From: Arthrobacter sp.
GTDB lineage: Bacteria; Actinomycetota; Actinomycetes; Actinomycetales; Micrococcaceae
Length of the DNA: 12,024 nt
Assembly: GCA_030147325.1 (NCBI GenBank)
Contig: JASLAA010000292.1
Coordinates: 1-12,024, forward strand
Direction: 5' to 3'
A program made the position numbers and the translations under genes. The notes under the pieces are model-generated. The model saw only the letters and a list, made by a program, of their open reading frames with translations, ran no database searches and was not told where the DNA came from. Within the stretch, counting starts at the first letter, position 1, and each line of letters opens with the position of its first letter. Of the stretch, positions 1 to 6,803 are shown piece after piece.

Positions 1-150
1 GGCTTCGGCGAGTTGCGCGAGGGCGTCGTTGGCGCCCTTGACGTAGGTGGCCTGGTGCTTGGAGTGGTGCAGCTCCATGATCCGGCCCGAGATGTGCGGC
101 TCCAGGGCCGCGTAGTCGTAATCCAGATCCGGCAGTACGTATTCGCTCAC
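1..150 (-). CDS. sodA: Superoxide dismutase (Mn/Fe type), N-terminal 50 residues; gene continues beyond the left edge
   Basis: The encoded start reads (V/M)SEYVLPDLDYDYAALEPHI, then SGRIMELHHSKHQATYVKGA. This is the N-terminal helical hairpin of Mn/Fe superoxide dismutases, which convert superoxide to hydrogen peroxide and oxygen in the cytoplasm. The first histidine of the ELHHSKHQ segment is the family's first metal ligand; the other ligands lie outside the window, so metal preference cannot be judged. I place the start at the GTG at 150-148, because GGAGG lies five bases before it. An in-frame ATG at 162-160 would add four residues (MEDH) but has no ribosome binding site and would bury that GGAGG inside the coding region. 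The gene follows whiA on the same strand after 116 bases. Family assignment is secure; the exact symbol (sodA or sodB) rests on convention. Confidence 0.93.
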   Translation of the reverse strand, partial: MSEYVLPDLDYDYAALEPHISGRIMELHHSKHQATYVKGANDALAQLAEA

Positions 151-266
151 GTGGTCCTCCATGTAGTGATCCCGGGTGCCCGCACGATCGGCTGCCCCTC
201 AGGGTCCGGACGGCGGGCGAGCCGCTCGATCAGAAGCGGGCTTGCCGTTCCATCCTATGCACTTCT
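151..266 (-). other. whiA-sodA intergenic spacer; probable site of a separate sodA promoter
   Basis: This is 116 bases between the whiA stop and the sodA start. It is longer than the gaps inside the rapZ-yvcK-whiA block, which suggests sodA can be expressed separately. A TANNNT match (TAGGAT on the minus strand, 257-252) lies just after the whiA stop, but I see no -35 match at normal spacing. An imperfect stem can be drawn from ACGGC, AGCC and GCT on one side to AGCGGCT and GCCGT on the other, without a T run. Neither a promoter nor a terminator is established. Confidence 0.3.
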
Positions 267-1247
267 TCACTCGTCGAGCATGTCCGCGGTCACATTGGCG
301 TCGGTCCCCGGTATGCCGAGATCGGAGGCCCTCTTGTCCGCCATCGCGAGCAGGCGCCGGATGCGCCCGGCAATGGCGTCCTTGGTCATGGGCGGATCAG
401 CGAGGCGCCCGAGTTCGTCGAGGCTGGCCTCCTTGTGCGCCACCCGCAGTTCCCCCGCGTAGCGCAGGTGCTCCGGGACGGTCTCCCCGAGGATCTCGAG
501 GGCCCGCTCAACCCGGGCGCCCGCGGCGACGGCCGCCTGGGCGGACCTGCGCAGATTCGCGTCGTCGAAATTCGCCAGGCGGTTGGCCGTCGCCCGGACC
601 TCCTTGCGCATGCGTCGCTCCTCCCACACCATCAGCGCGTCGTGCGCGCCCATGCGGGTCAGGAGTGCCGCGATGGTGTCGCCGTCGCGGATGACGACGC
701 GGTCCACGCCGCGCACCTCCCGGGCCTTCGCCGAGATATCGAGCCGGCGTGCCGCCCCGACGAGCGCGAGAGCAGACTCGGGCCCGGGGCAGGTGACCTC
801 GAGCGACGAGGACCGCCCGGGTTCGGTGAGTGATCCGTGGGCGAGGAAGGCTCCGCGCCAGACCGCCTCGGCGTCCGCCGTCGAACCGTTCACGACGGCG
901 GACGGCAGTCCACGCACGGGACGGCCGCGGCTGTCGAGGAGCCCGGTCTGGCGTGCCAGGGACTCGCCGTCGCGCACCACGCGCACCACATAGCGGTTGC
1001 CGCGCTTCAGCCCGCCGCCGGTGACGACGATGATCTCGCTGGTGTGGCCGTACACCTCGGCGATCGCGGCGCGCAGGCGTCTCGCCGTGGAGGCCAGGTC
1101 GACCTCGGCCTCGATGACGATCCGGCCGGAGATGATGTGGAGGCCCCCGGCGAATCTCAGCAGCGCGGACACCTCGGCCTTGCGCACCGAGGACTTCTTG
1201 ACGTCGAGGTGCGACAGCTCCTCTTTGACGTCGGCGGTCAGGGCCAC
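267..1247 (-). CDS. whiA: WhiA, DNA-binding developmental/cell-division regulator
   Basis: The product is 326 residues, close to the family's usual length of about 320-330. WhiA is a transcription factor needed for sporulation septation in Streptomyces, where it acts with WhiB, and it has a role in cell division in Bacillus. In non-sporulating actinobacteria its targets are less clear. The N-terminal part (about 20-105) and central part (about 128-210, including WRGAFLAHGSL and SSSLEVTCP) form the LAGLIDADG-like fold inherited from homing endonucleases but used as a scaffold. The C-terminal helix-turn-helix lies at about 275-302 (SLDELGRLADPPMTKDAIAG). The start is GTG at 1247-1245, with AGGAG seven bases upstream. 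That site overlaps the yvcK stop codon, so translation is probably coupled to yvcK. Family and start are both secure. Confidence 0.97.
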   Translation of the reverse strand: MALTADVKEELSHLDVKKSSVRKAEVSALLRFAGGLHIISGRIVIEAEVDLASTARRLRAAIAEVYGHTSEIIVVTGGGLKRGNRYVVRVVRDGESLARQTGLLDSRGRPVRGLPSAVVNGSTADAEAVWRGAFLAHGSLTEPGRSSSLEVTCPGPESALALVGAARRLDISAKAREVRGVDRVVIRDGDTIAALLTRMGAHDALMVWEERRMRKEVRATANRLANFDDANLRRSAQAAVAAGARVERALEILGETVPEHLRYAGELRVAHKEASLDELGRLADPPMTKDAIAGRIRRLLAMADKRASDLGIPGTDANVTADMLDE

Positions 1248-1254
1248 AGATACA

Positions 1255-1259
1255 CTCCT
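1255..1259 (-). promoter_or_regulatory. whiA ribosome binding site overlapping the yvcK stop codon
   Basis: AGGAG (minus strand, 1259-1255) lies seven bases before the whiA GTG and shares its first two bases with the yvcK TAG (1260-1258). A ribosome ending yvcK therefore stops on the whiA initiation signal, an arrangement that favours coupled translation. This site also fixes the whiA start. Confidence 0.8.
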
Positions 1260-2283
1260 AGTTCTCCCGAAACATGTCGTTGTAGGACGTCGCCAGCCGC
1301 AGCGGATCGTGCACGGGCTTACCGGTCGAAACTCCCACTGTACCCAAGACAGCGCGTCCGCCCATGCCTCCGACGGCCCTTTCGAAGTCGGACCGGTTCC
1401 CGATCACGGCCGGGTCGGCGAGGACGACGTCGACCGTGAAGTCGGGGGCATACCGCTTGATCACGTTCAGGTGGTCCACCGCACTCATGCCCTGGGTCTC
1501 CTTGGTGTCGTTGCTCAGATTCAGGGTGAGGCAGCGCCTGGCGGAGGTGCGGCAGAGTGCATCACGCAGTTCCGGGAGCAGGAGGTGGGGTAGCACCGAG
1601 GTGTACCACGAACCGGGTCCCAGGACCACCCAGTCGGCCAGTTCGATGGCCTCGAGGGCCTCGGCGCACGCTGGAGCGCCCTGCGGCAGCAGTCTCACGT
1701 CGCTGACGTTGCCGCTCTCCGCAGCCACGGCCAGTTCGGCCTGCCCGGTGACCGTGGTGATCCGCAGCGAGTCCTGCACCTCGGTGAGCACGTCGCCCTG
1801 GATGGTCAGGGGCACGCTGGCCATCGGCAGGACCCGTCCACGGGCACCGAGCAGGGCGCCGGCCCACTGGAGGCCCGCAACCGGGTCCCCCAGCAGTTCC
1901 CAGAGCGTGACGATCAGCAGGTTGCCCATGGCGTGGTTGTCCAGTGAACCCTCGACGCCGTCACGCGACGTGAAGCGGTGCTGCATGACGTCGCGCCAGG
2001 TCCTCCCCCAGTCGGTGTCGTCACACAGGGCGGCGAGGGCCATGCGGAGATCCCCGGGAGGGAGCACGCCGAGCTCCTTCCGGAGCCTGCCCGAGGACCC
2101 GCCGTCGTCCGCGACAGTGACGACGGCGGTCAGCTCCTGCGTCAGGAGCCGCAGCGCCGACAGGGACGCGGAGAGTCCGTGGCCGCCACCGAGAGCGACG
2201 ACGGACGGAGCGCCGGACTGCCCGTCACCCTGCCGGCGGGAGGCCGGCGGGACGAGGGGCAGGGGTCCCGAGAACAGGGCCAT
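1258..2283 (-). CDS. yvcK: YvcK/CofD-like family protein (gluconeogenesis factor)
   Basis: The product is 341 residues from the chosen ATG. It belongs to the YvcK family, related to the CofD 2-phospho-L-lactate transferase of F420 synthesis but in a separate branch. YvcK binds UDP-sugars and affects cell shape and growth on gluconeogenic carbon in Bacillus. In mycobacteria the homologue CuvA is linked to peptidoglycan synthesis. Visible motifs are the nucleotide-binding GGGHGL (32-37), the block ADDGGSSGRLRKELG with LPPGDLRMAL (58-83), HAMGNLL (117-123), LGPGSWYTS (211-219) and SNDTKETQGM. ATG at 2283-2281 overlaps the rapZ stop as TGATG. A GTG one codon earlier (2286) is possible but less likely. 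No strong Shine-Dalgarno is visible, which fits translational coupling to rapZ. Confidence 0.96.
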   Translation of the reverse strand: MALFSGPLPLVPPASRRQGDGQSGAPSVVALGGGHGLSASLSALRLLTQELTAVVTVADDGGSSGRLRKELGVLPPGDLRMALAALCDDTDWGRTWRDVMQHRFTSRDGVEGSLDNHAMGNLLIVTLWELLGDPVAGLQWAGALLGARGRVLPMASVPLTIQGDVLTEVQDSLRITTVTGQAELAVAAESGNVSDVRLLPQGAPACAEALEAIELADWVVLGPGSWYTSVLPHLLLPELRDALCRTSARRCLTLNLSNDTKETQGMSAVDHLNVIKRYAPDFTVDVVLADPAVIGNRSDFERAVGGMGGRAVLGTVGVSTGKPVHDPLRLATSYNDMFREN

Positions 2284-3182
2284 CACTCACGCCCGAGGTC
2301 GCGGTGGTGGGCAGCCACCTGCACGCCGGGCAGTTGCGCCAGGCGCTGGGCGATCTCCTCCGTCACCGCGACCGAACGGTGCTTGCCTCCGGTGCAGCCG
2401 ACCGCGATGGTCGCGTAGTGCTTGTTCTCGCGCCGGTAGCCGTCGAGGACGGGCACGAGGGCGTGGACGTAGCGATCGATGAAGTCGCCTGCACCCTGGG
2501 CACCGAGGACGTAGTCGCGTACAGGGGCGTCGAGCCCCGTCTGGGGTCGCAGGACGGGGACCCAGTGCGGGTTGGGGATGAAACGGACATCCGCCACGTA
2601 GTTGGCGTCGACGGGCAGCCCGTACTTGAATCCGAAACTCATGACGTTGAGGCGCAGGACGATCGGCCCCGACTCGGAGAACAGCTCGGTCACGCTCGTC
2701 GCGAGAGCGTGCACGTTCAGCTCGGAGGTGTCGATCACGATGTCGGACGCGTGCTTCAGTTCCTTCAGGACCTCCCGCTCCGCGGAGATGCCGTCGAGGA
2801 TCCGGCCGCCACCCTGCAGGGGGTGGGGCCTCCGGCCCTGCTCGAAGCGCCTCACCAGCACGGCGTCGTTGGCATCGAGGAAGAGCACCCGGTAGTTCAC
2901 GCCGGCCGCCCGTAGCCCGGCCAGCGACGCCTTGATGTCGTTGAAGAGTTCCTTGCCGCGGACGTCGATGACGACGGCCAGTTTCGGGATGGACTGCGGG
3001 GTCCGGGCGACCAGCTCGGTCAGTGTGGTGATCATCTGGGGCGGCAGGTTCTCCACCACGTACCACCCGTGGTCCTCCAGAGCGTTCGCCGCGGTACTGC
3101 GCCCGGCGCCCGACATCCCGGTCACCACCAGCAGCTCGGATTCGGTGGGCTTGACCGGAGTCAGGCTTGTGGCCTCAGTCAT
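2283..3182 (-). CDS. rapZ: RapZ (YvcJ) family P-loop nucleotide-binding protein / RNase adapter homologue
   Basis: The product is 299 residues from the chosen ATG. In E. coli RapZ binds the small RNA GlmZ and directs RNase E to it, controlling glucosamine-6-phosphate synthesis. That circuit is not known in actinobacteria, so only the fold and nucleotide binding should be carried over. The Walker A loop is GMSGAGRST (22-30), with Arg28 in the usual lysine position, as I recall for other actinobacterial homologues. VVIDVRG (70-76) resembles Walker B. The C-terminal domain keeps SFGFKYGLP (182-190), FIPNPHW (201-207) and the anion-binding CTGGKHRSV (263-271). A GTG at 3257 in the same frame would add 25 residues with no family similarity and no clear ribosome binding site. 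The ATG at 3182 has only a weak GGA upstream, so the start is less certain than the identity. The gene lies 98 bases after uvrC. Confidence 0.95.
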   Translation of the reverse strand: MTEATSLTPVKPTESELLVVTGMSGAGRSTAANALEDHGWYVVENLPPQMITTLTELVARTPQSIPKLAVVIDVRGKELFNDIKASLAGLRAAGVNYRVLFLDANDAVLVRRFEQGRRPHPLQGGGRILDGISAEREVLKELKHASDIVIDTSELNVHALATSVTELFSESGPIVLRLNVMSFGFKYGLPVDANYVADVRFIPNPHWVPVLRPQTGLDAPVRDYVLGAQGAGDFIDRYVHALVPVLDGYRRENKHYATIAVGCTGGKHRSVAVTEEIAQRLAQLPGVQVAAHHRDLGRE

Positions 3183-3280
3183 CGTGGTGCATCCGTTCCG
3201 GCTCGACGGGCAACGCGGCGATCCTGCGTTCCCGGGTGTGTGCGGTTCCAACGGCACCTGGGGCCGCCCGTTCAGCCTAG

Positions 3281-5323
3281 CTAATCTTCGATGATCTCGC
3301 CCGTGGTCATGTTCACCGCTGGAGCGGCGGCGTCCGACGATGCGGCGGTGAGCGAGGTGCGGATGGTCTCGGCGAGGGCGGGGCCGACACCCGGCACCAT
3401 GACCAGCTCCTCGGTGGAGGCCGACCGGATCTTCTTGACCGACCCGAAATGTTTGAGCAGGGCCTTGCGCTTGGCAGGACCCAGGCCCGCGATGTCGTCC
3501 AGTGCGGACGCCGTCATGGACTTGCCGCGCTTCTGCCGGTGGAAGCTGATGGCGAAGCGGTGCGCCTCGTCACGGATGCGCTGGAGCATGAACAACCCCT
3601 CGGAGGCGCGCGGCAGGATCACCGGGAACTCGCTGTCCTGCACCCACACCTCCTCCAGGCGCTTGGCGAGGCCGATCACGAAGACGTCCTCGATGCCGAG
3701 GTCCGACAGCGCACGGGAGGCTGCGGCCACCTGCGGCGGACCGCCGTCGACCACCACCAGGTTCGGTGGATAGGCGAACCTGCTGCGCGCGATCACCGTC
3801 GTGGTGTCCAGGATGGGCTCGCCCTGTCCGTCCACCGCGGGGTGCTCCAGAACCGAGGCGTCGTCGTCGAGGGCTTCGATGTCGGGGTCCGGTGCGGCTG
3901 CGTCGCGCACCTCACCGGCCTTCCCGGCGAGGTAGTTGCGGAACCGCCGGTAGACGACGTCGTACATCGATGCGGTGTCGTCCCGGGCGGCGTCGCCCGT
4001 GATGGAGAACTTGCGGTACTCGGACTTCCTCGGCAGACCGTCCTCGACCACCACCATGGAGGCCACCACGTTGGTGCCCTGCACGTGCGAGATGTCGAAG
4101 CACTCGATCCGCATGAGCGGCTGGGGCAGGTCCAGTGCCTCCTGCAGTTCCTGCAGCGCAGCCGACCGGGTGGTGATGTCCCCGGCCCGCCGGCTCTTGT
4201 GGAGGCGCAGCGCATCGGCCGCGTTCTGCTCGACCGTCCCCATGAGTGTCGCCTTGTCGCCGCGCTGGGGTACCCGGACGTCGACCCGCGCTCCGCGCAG
4301 TCCTCGGAGCCACTCCAGCATCTGGTCGGAGTTGCTGGGCAGCACGGGCACCAGCACTTCGCGCGGGATCTGCTCGTTGCTGCTGCTCCCCTCCCCGTAG
4401 ACCTGCTGCAGCAGGTGCTCCACGAGGTCCGGTGTGTCCATGTCCTCGACCTTCTCCACCACCCAGCCGCGCTGTCCACGGATCCTGCCGCCGCGCACGT
4501 GGAAGACCTGGGCGGCGGCTTCGAGCTCGTCCTCCCTCAGCGCGAAGATGTCAGCGTCGGTGTCCTCGCTGAGCACCACGGTGTTGCGTTCGAACACACG
4601 CCGCAGCGCGGCGATGTCGTCCCGCAGGCGTGCGGCGGACTCGTAGTCGAGCTCTGCGACCGCCTCGGCCATCTTCCTCTCGAGGCCCGAGATGAACTTC
4701 TTGGCCTCTCCCGACATGAAGTCGCAGAAATCGCTGGCGAGGGCCCGGTGGTCCTCAGGGCTGATCCGGCCCACACACGGCGCGGAGCACTTGTCGATGT
4801 ACCCGAGGAGGCACGGGCGGCCGCTCCGCTCGGCGCGCTTGAACACACCGGAACTGCACGTGCGGACCGGGAAGACCCGGATCATGGTGTCGACGGTCTC
4901 CCGGATGGCCTTGGCCGGGTAGAACGGGCCGAAGTAGCGTGTGTCCTTCTTCTTGTCCCCGCGCAGGACCTGGACGCGCGGGTACTTCTCCCCCATGGTC
5001 ACGGCGAGGTAGGGATACGACTTGTCGTCGCGGAACATGACGTTGAAGCGCGGATCGAACTCCTTGATCCACGTGTACTCGAGCTGCAGGGCTTCGAGCT
5101 CGCTGCCGACGACGGTCCACTCCACGCCGGCCGCTGTGAAGACCATGCTTCGCGTCTTGGGCAGCAGACCCTGTGGATTGGCGAAGTACGAGTTCAGGCG
5201 CGACCGCAGGTTCTTGGCCTTGCCGACGTAGATGACCCGGCCGTGCTCGTCCCGGAAACGGTAGACGCCCGGGTCCGTCGGGATCTCGCCGGTCTTCGGC
5301 CGATAGGTCACTGGGTTCGCCAC
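3281..5323 (-). CDS. uvrC: UvrC, excinuclease ABC subunit C
   Basis: The product is 680 residues. UvrC makes both incisions around a lesion after UvrA-UvrB loading in nucleotide-excision repair. The GIY-YIG nuclease domain for the 3' cut covers about 16-95 (GVYRF, IYVGKAKNLRSRL). Four cysteines, C156, C171, C179 and C183, match the position of the iron-sulfur ligands described for E. coli UvrC. A UVR motif that contacts UvrB lies at about 206-242. The RNase H-like domain for the 5' cut includes D410 (ECFDISHVQG), D526 (VVVDGGPPQ) and H588 (RDEAHRFAISFHRQKRG). Tandem helix-hairpin-helix DNA-binding motifs are at about 605-657. An acidic stretch (about 470-505) sits between the catalytic blocks. 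The start is GTG at 5323-5321, either leaderless or using GAGG close by. The protein looks complete. Confidence 0.98.
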   Translation of the reverse strand: MANPVTYRPKTGEIPTDPGVYRFRDEHGRVIYVGKAKNLRSRLNSYFANPQGLLPKTRSMVFTAAGVEWTVVGSELEALQLEYTWIKEFDPRFNVMFRDDKSYPYLAVTMGEKYPRVQVLRGDKKKDTRYFGPFYPAKAIRETVDTMIRVFPVRTCSSGVFKRAERSGRPCLLGYIDKCSAPCVGRISPEDHRALASDFCDFMSGEAKKFISGLERKMAEAVAELDYESAARLRDDIAALRRVFERNTVVLSEDTDADIFALREDELEAAAQVFHVRGGRIRGQRGWVVEKVEDMDTPDLVEHLLQQVYGEGSSSNEQIPREVLVPVLPSNSDQMLEWLRGLRGARVDVRVPQRGDKATLMGTVEQNAADALRLHKSRRAGDITTRSAALQELQEALDLPQPLMRIECFDISHVQGTNVVASMVVVEDGLPRKSEYRKFSITGDAARDDTASMYDVVYRRFRNYLAGKAGEVRDAAAPDPDIEALDDDASVLEHPAVDGQGEPILDTTTVIARSRFAYPPNLVVVDGGPPQVAAASRALSDLGIEDVFVIGLAKRLEEVWVQDSEFPVILPRASEGLFMLQRIRDEAHRFAISFHRQKRGKSMTASALDDIAGLGPAKRKALLKHFGSVKKIRSASTEELVMVPGVGPALAETIRTSLTAASSDAAAPAVNMTTGEIIED

Positions 5324-5330
5324 GCCCTCA

Positions 5331-5336
5331 ATCCTA
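5331..5336 (-). promoter_or_regulatory. Possible -10 box for a leaderless or near-leaderless uvrC transcript
   Basis: TAGGAT on the minus strand (5336-5331) matches the actinobacterial TANNNT -10 pattern and ends seven bases before the uvrC GTG. Transcription would then begin at or next to the start codon. No good -35 is visible, and GAGG immediately before the GTG could instead be a ribosome binding site on a longer message from plsC. Confidence 0.35.
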
Positions 5337-5424
5337 GGGCTGGACGGTGACAGCCACTGACGCCCCGTGGTGGGTTCCGCTCAGCGCTGACCGCTCGCCA
5401 GGAGTGCCCCGGGCGCGGCGGACC

Positions 5425-6093
5425 CTACGGTGGCGAGGGGCTCTGGTTGTAGTGAGAGACGCGTTCCTGGCGGCTGAGGCCGGCGATGCTGTCCATGATG
5501 GCGTCCGTCGCGTTCCGCCGTGCGGGCAGGGGATGACCAGGCCCCGTCTTCGCGAAGACGAGCGGTTTCCCGACGCGCATGGTGAAGTGCTGGGGCCGGA
5601 CGCCCTTCTTCCCGGCGGGCTGGAGGGCATCGGTCCCGACGAGCCCGACCGGCACCACCGGCGCCCCGGTGGTCAGGGCGAGCCAGCCCACACCGGTCCT
5701 CCCCCGGTACAGTCGGCCGTCCCGTGAGCGGGTGCCCTCGGGATAGATCCCGACGCCGTCGCCCTGCTCCAGCAGGTCGAGCAGGGTGCGGAGCGCCTGG
5801 ACGCTCGCCGCCTGCTGCCCGCGTTCGACCGGGATGGACCCGACGCCCTCGAAGAACGACTTCATCAGCGCTCCCTTGACTCCCGTGCCCGTGAAGTACT
5901 CCGCCTTCGCGAAGAAGGCGACCGGTCGGGGCATGAGCGCCTGGACCAGCACGCTGTCGAGGAAGGAGAGGTGGTTGGCGGCGACGATGAAGGGGCCGTC
6001 CTTCGGCACATTCGCGAGTCCTTCGACGGTCGGCCGGCACAACCCGGCGATGAGCCCGCGCGTGGTGCTGCGCGTCAGGTCATAGACCCGCAC
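5425..6093 (-). CDS. PlsC-like 1-acyl-sn-glycerol-3-phosphate acyltransferase family protein
   Basis: The product is 222 residues. Members of this family transfer a fatty-acyl chain from acyl-ACP or acyl-CoA to lysophosphatidic acid, giving phosphatidic acid at the inner face of the membrane. All four acyltransferase blocks are visible: NHLSFLD with H41 and D46 of the catalytic HX4D, GSIPVERG (86-92), YPEGTRSRDG (117-126) and VVPVGL (146-151). There is no long membrane span, so attachment would be peripheral or through amphipathic helices. The start is GTG at 6093-6091, with GGAGG six bases upstream; longer upstream reading lacks family similarity. Its first 14 bases overlap the HAD gene, so the two are probably coupled. 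The stop is 101 bases before uvrC. The exact acceptor cannot be told from sequence. Confidence 0.92.
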   Translation of the reverse strand: MRVYDLTRSTTRGLIAGLCRPTVEGLANVPKDGPFIVAANHLSFLDSVLVQALMPRPVAFFAKAEYFTGTGVKGALMKSFFEGVGSIPVERGQQAASVQALRTLLDLLEQGDGVGIYPEGTRSRDGRLYRGRTGVGWLALTTGAPVVPVGLVGTDALQPAGKKGVRPQHFTMRVGKPLVFAKTGPGHPLPARRNATDAIMDSIAGLSRQERVSHYNQSPSPP

Positions 6094-6736
6094 GGAGCAC
6101 CTCCAGGAGCTGTTCCGCCGAGCGCACGAGAGCCACTGCTCCCGCGGCCTCGAGTTCCCCGGGTCCAGCGAACCCCCAGGTGACACCCACGCAATCGAGT
6201 CCATTCGACCGGGCACCCTCGACATCGTGACTCCGGTCGCCGATCATCACGGCGTTCCCGGCGACTGCTTCGTGACGGTCCAGTGCCGCACGGATGATGG
6301 GGGCCTTGCCACCGATCACGGACGTCTCGTCCCGCGGGGACCCGTGCACCGAGGCGAAGAGATGCCGCAGTCCCTGCACGGCGAGCAGTTCCTCCGCGAG
6401 CCACTCCGGCTTCTGGGTGGCGACCGCCACCACGGCTCCGTCAGAGACCAGGGCCTCGACACACGCGGCGATGCCGGGGTAGGGACGGCTTCCCGCCATG
6501 CCCGTCTCCCGATAACCCTTCCGGTAGGCCGCCATGACCTCCGGCACACGATCCGACGGAACGCCGGCCAGCGCGGTCAGGGATACCACCAGGGGAGGTC
6601 CGACCATGGCCTGGAGGACGTTCTCCCCGGGCACGGGGAGCCCGTTGCTGCGCAGGGCGGCGCCGATACCGCCGGTGATCGCTCCTGCCGGATCGACAAG
6701 GGTCCCGTCGAGGTCGAAGAGTATCAGCGCACGCAT
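6080..6736 (-). CDS. HAD-superfamily phosphatase, phosphoglycolate phosphatase (Gph)-like
   Basis: The product is 218 residues, typical of HAD subfamily IA with an alpha-helical cap. Motif I is FDLDGT (nucleophile D8, acid D10). Motif II is T107 in VATQKPEW, motif III is K144 in GGKAPII, and motif IV is GDRSHD (D167, D171). The cap covers about 15-85. These enzymes remove phosphate from small molecules such as 2-phosphoglycolate, pyrophosphate or sugar phosphates; the substrate cannot be fixed from sequence. Phosphoglycolate arises when 3'-phosphoglycolate DNA ends are cleaned, which would suit a place beside uvrA, but this is inference. The start is ATG at 6736-6734, with a modest GGTGG seven bases upstream. 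Longer frames run into the palindrome and uvrA. The 3' end overlaps plsC by 14 bases and contains the plsC ribosome binding site. Confidence 0.9.
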   Translation of the reverse strand: MRALILFDLDGTLVDPAGAITGGIGAALRSNGLPVPGENVLQAMVGPPLVVSLTALAGVPSDRVPEVMAAYRKGYRETGMAGSRPYPGIAACVEALVSDGAVVAVATQKPEWLAEELLAVQGLRHLFASVHGSPRDETSVIGGKAPIIRAALDRHEAVAGNAVMIGDRSHDVEGARSNGLDCVGVTWGFAGPGELEAAGAVALVRSAEQLLEVLRAGL

Positions 6737-6738
6737 AT

Positions 6739-6759
6739 TTGCCACCGGGCAAGCTTGCC
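6739..6759. repeat. Three-part TTGCC / GGCAA / TTGCC inverted motif before the HAD gene
   Basis: On the plus strand TTGCC (6739-6743), GGCAA (6748-6752) and TTGCC (6755-6759) lie in alternating orientation. The last two form a perfect 12-bp palindrome, GGCAAGCTTGCC (6748-6759), and the first two a five-base inverted repeat with a four-base gap. The block ends two bases before the HAD start codon and includes its ribosome binding site. It could be a protein operator or allow two alternative small RNA hairpins that hide the ribosome binding site. No function is proven. Confidence 0.5.
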
Positions 6760-6802
6760 ATAGCACCGGGAGGGCATGCATCATGCATGCCCTCCCGGCT
6801 AT
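6760..6802 (-). terminator. Long perfect palindrome after uvrA; candidate hairpin terminator or attenuator
   Basis: Two 16-base arms (6766-6781 and 6783-6798) are exact reverse complements around a single C at 6782. The left arm is CCGGGAGGGCATGCAT. As RNA this gives a 14-bp GC-rich stem with a five-base loop. ATAG (6760-6763) can add four pairs with CTAT (6799-6802) across a two-base bulge. It begins two bases after the uvrA stop codon (6804-6806). No T run follows in the uvrA direction, but actinobacterial terminators often lack one. It would end or reduce uvrA transcription before the HAD-plsC genes. The structure is certain; the role is inferred. Confidence 0.65.
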
Positions 6803-6803
6803 A

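Noticed and set aside
4587..4600. TTCGAACACACG in uvrC as a LexA half-site
   Set aside because: Only one arm matches the SOS consensus and it lies deep in coding sequence.
3449..5350. A 633-codon open frame on the plus strand across uvrC
   Set aside because: It is antisense to a complete uvrC with all motifs intact. Its residues (rich in Val, His, Arg, Gly, Asp) are what the reverse complement of GC-rich codons produces, and no domain is recognisable.
5381..5390. TCAGCGCTGA palindrome between plsC and uvrC
   Set aside because: A ten-base palindrome with no loop forms no stable hairpin, and such short sites are expected by chance in GC-rich DNA.
6094..6225. Extending the PlsC protein upstream by 44 residues
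   Set aside because: This part lies inside the HAD gene, has no similarity to the family, and the GTG at 6093 has an excellent GGAGG.
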